DNA from: Bacillota bacterium
GTDB taxonomy: Bacteria; Bacillota; Dethiobacteria; Dethiobacterales; Dethiobacteraceae
NCBI GenBank assembly: GCA_012841735.1
Contig: DUUE01000259.1
Span: forward strand, 1 to 5,646
Direction: 5' to 3'
DNA length: 5,646 bases
In this document: positions 5,399 to 5,646 of the stretch, piece after piece
How positions within the stretch are numbered: the first letter of the stretch is position 1
Layout of the letters: every line of letters begins with the position of its first letter
Notes under the pieces: model-generated
Database searches by the model: none
What the model was told of the DNA's origin: nothing
The model's input: only the letters and a program-made list of their open reading frames with translations
Position numbers and translations under genes: made by a program

Positions 5399-5646
5399 TT
5401 AGTTGGCATTGGGGAAAAACAGTGTGTCGCCGTAAGGTTTGAAATCAGCAATGGCCTGCTGGCCTTCGTCCGATATCATATAATCAATAAAGGCTTTTGC
5501 CCCTTCATAATTGATTTCAGGGTAATTTTCCGGGTTGACAGCCATCACACCATACTGGTTAAATAACGCAGCGTCCCCTTCAAAAAGAATCTCCAGTTCC
5601 AGGTCCTTTTGCAAAGCCAGGTAAGTTGCCCTGTCCGTCAGCGTAT
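5399..5646 (-). CDS. tupA: Tungstate-binding protein, C-terminal part (partial)
   Basis: The frame runs off the right edge; 81 complete C-terminal residues are visible, ending at TAA (5399-5401). They start with TLTDRATYLAMQKD and contain LEILFEGDAALFNQYGVMAVNP, then NYEGAKAFIDYMISDEGQQAIADF and end GDTLFFPNAN. The TLTDR-TYLA segment, the ILxEGD-xLFNxYGV block and the EGAKAFIDxMxSxEGQ block are characteristic of TupA-type oxyanion-binding lipoproteins or secreted proteins, which deliver tungstate with high affinity to TupBC. The visible ATG at 5614 is internal and should not be taken as the start. The N-terminus, signal peptide and operon promoter lie beyond the window. This gene is the reason I assign tungstate rather than molybdate or sulfate; a relaxed W/Mo specificity remains possible. 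Confidence 0.9.
   Translation of the reverse strand, partial: TLTDRATYLALQKDLELEILFEGDAALFNQYGVMAVNPENYPEINYEGAKAFIDYMISDEGQQAIADFKPYGDTLFFPNAN

Overview
The window looks like a chromosomal segment of an anaerobic Firmicute (Clostridia/Negativicutes type). This is inferred from strong purine-rich Shine-Dalgarno sites, several intrinsic hairpin-plus-U-tract terminators, a YkwD-like CAP-domain secreted protein, a Na+/solute symporter with a tiny membrane partner, and a tungstate-type ABC transporter. No species can be named from the sequence alone, and I see no mobile element, CRISPR array, rRNA or tRNA.

Layout, plus strand. (i) 1-236 is the 3' end of a Q/K/E-rich, coiled-coil protein whose start lies outside the window. 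(ii) 381-971 encodes a secreted CAP/SCP-domain protein with a Pro/Glu/Lys linker, closed by a strong terminator at 981-1018. (iii) 1068-2054 encodes a GT-B (GT4-like) glycosyltransferase; its open frame extends upstream into the terminator, but the ribosome site places the true start at 1068. (iv) A consensus promoter (2083-2110) drives a roughly 120-nt structured leader. The leader ends in a hairpin that is both terminator-like and masks the ribosome site of a 39-residue one-helix membrane protein (2232-2351). That gene overlaps by 4 bases a TTG-started sodium:solute symporter (2348-3928).

Layout, minus strand. Reading right to left are the 3' part of a tungstate-binding protein (tupA, 5399-5646), its permease (tupB) and its ATPase (tupC), a tight operon whose last two genes overlap by 8 bases. 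It converges on the symporter gene. The two stop codons are separated by only 24 bases, and one 12-bp hairpin can serve as terminator for both directions.

Functionally the window holds three or more separate units: cell-surface functions (CAP protein, glycosyltransferase), a regulated organic-solute uptake module (small protein plus SSS symporter), and oxyanion uptake for W/Mo enzymes. The strongest candidate for something undescribed is the symporter leader. It contains mutually exclusive helices typical of a riboswitch or attenuator, but does not match any class I can recognise by eye. There is no gene-free stretch over 300 bases; the largest gaps are 237-380, 972-1067 and 2055-2231, and all are described.
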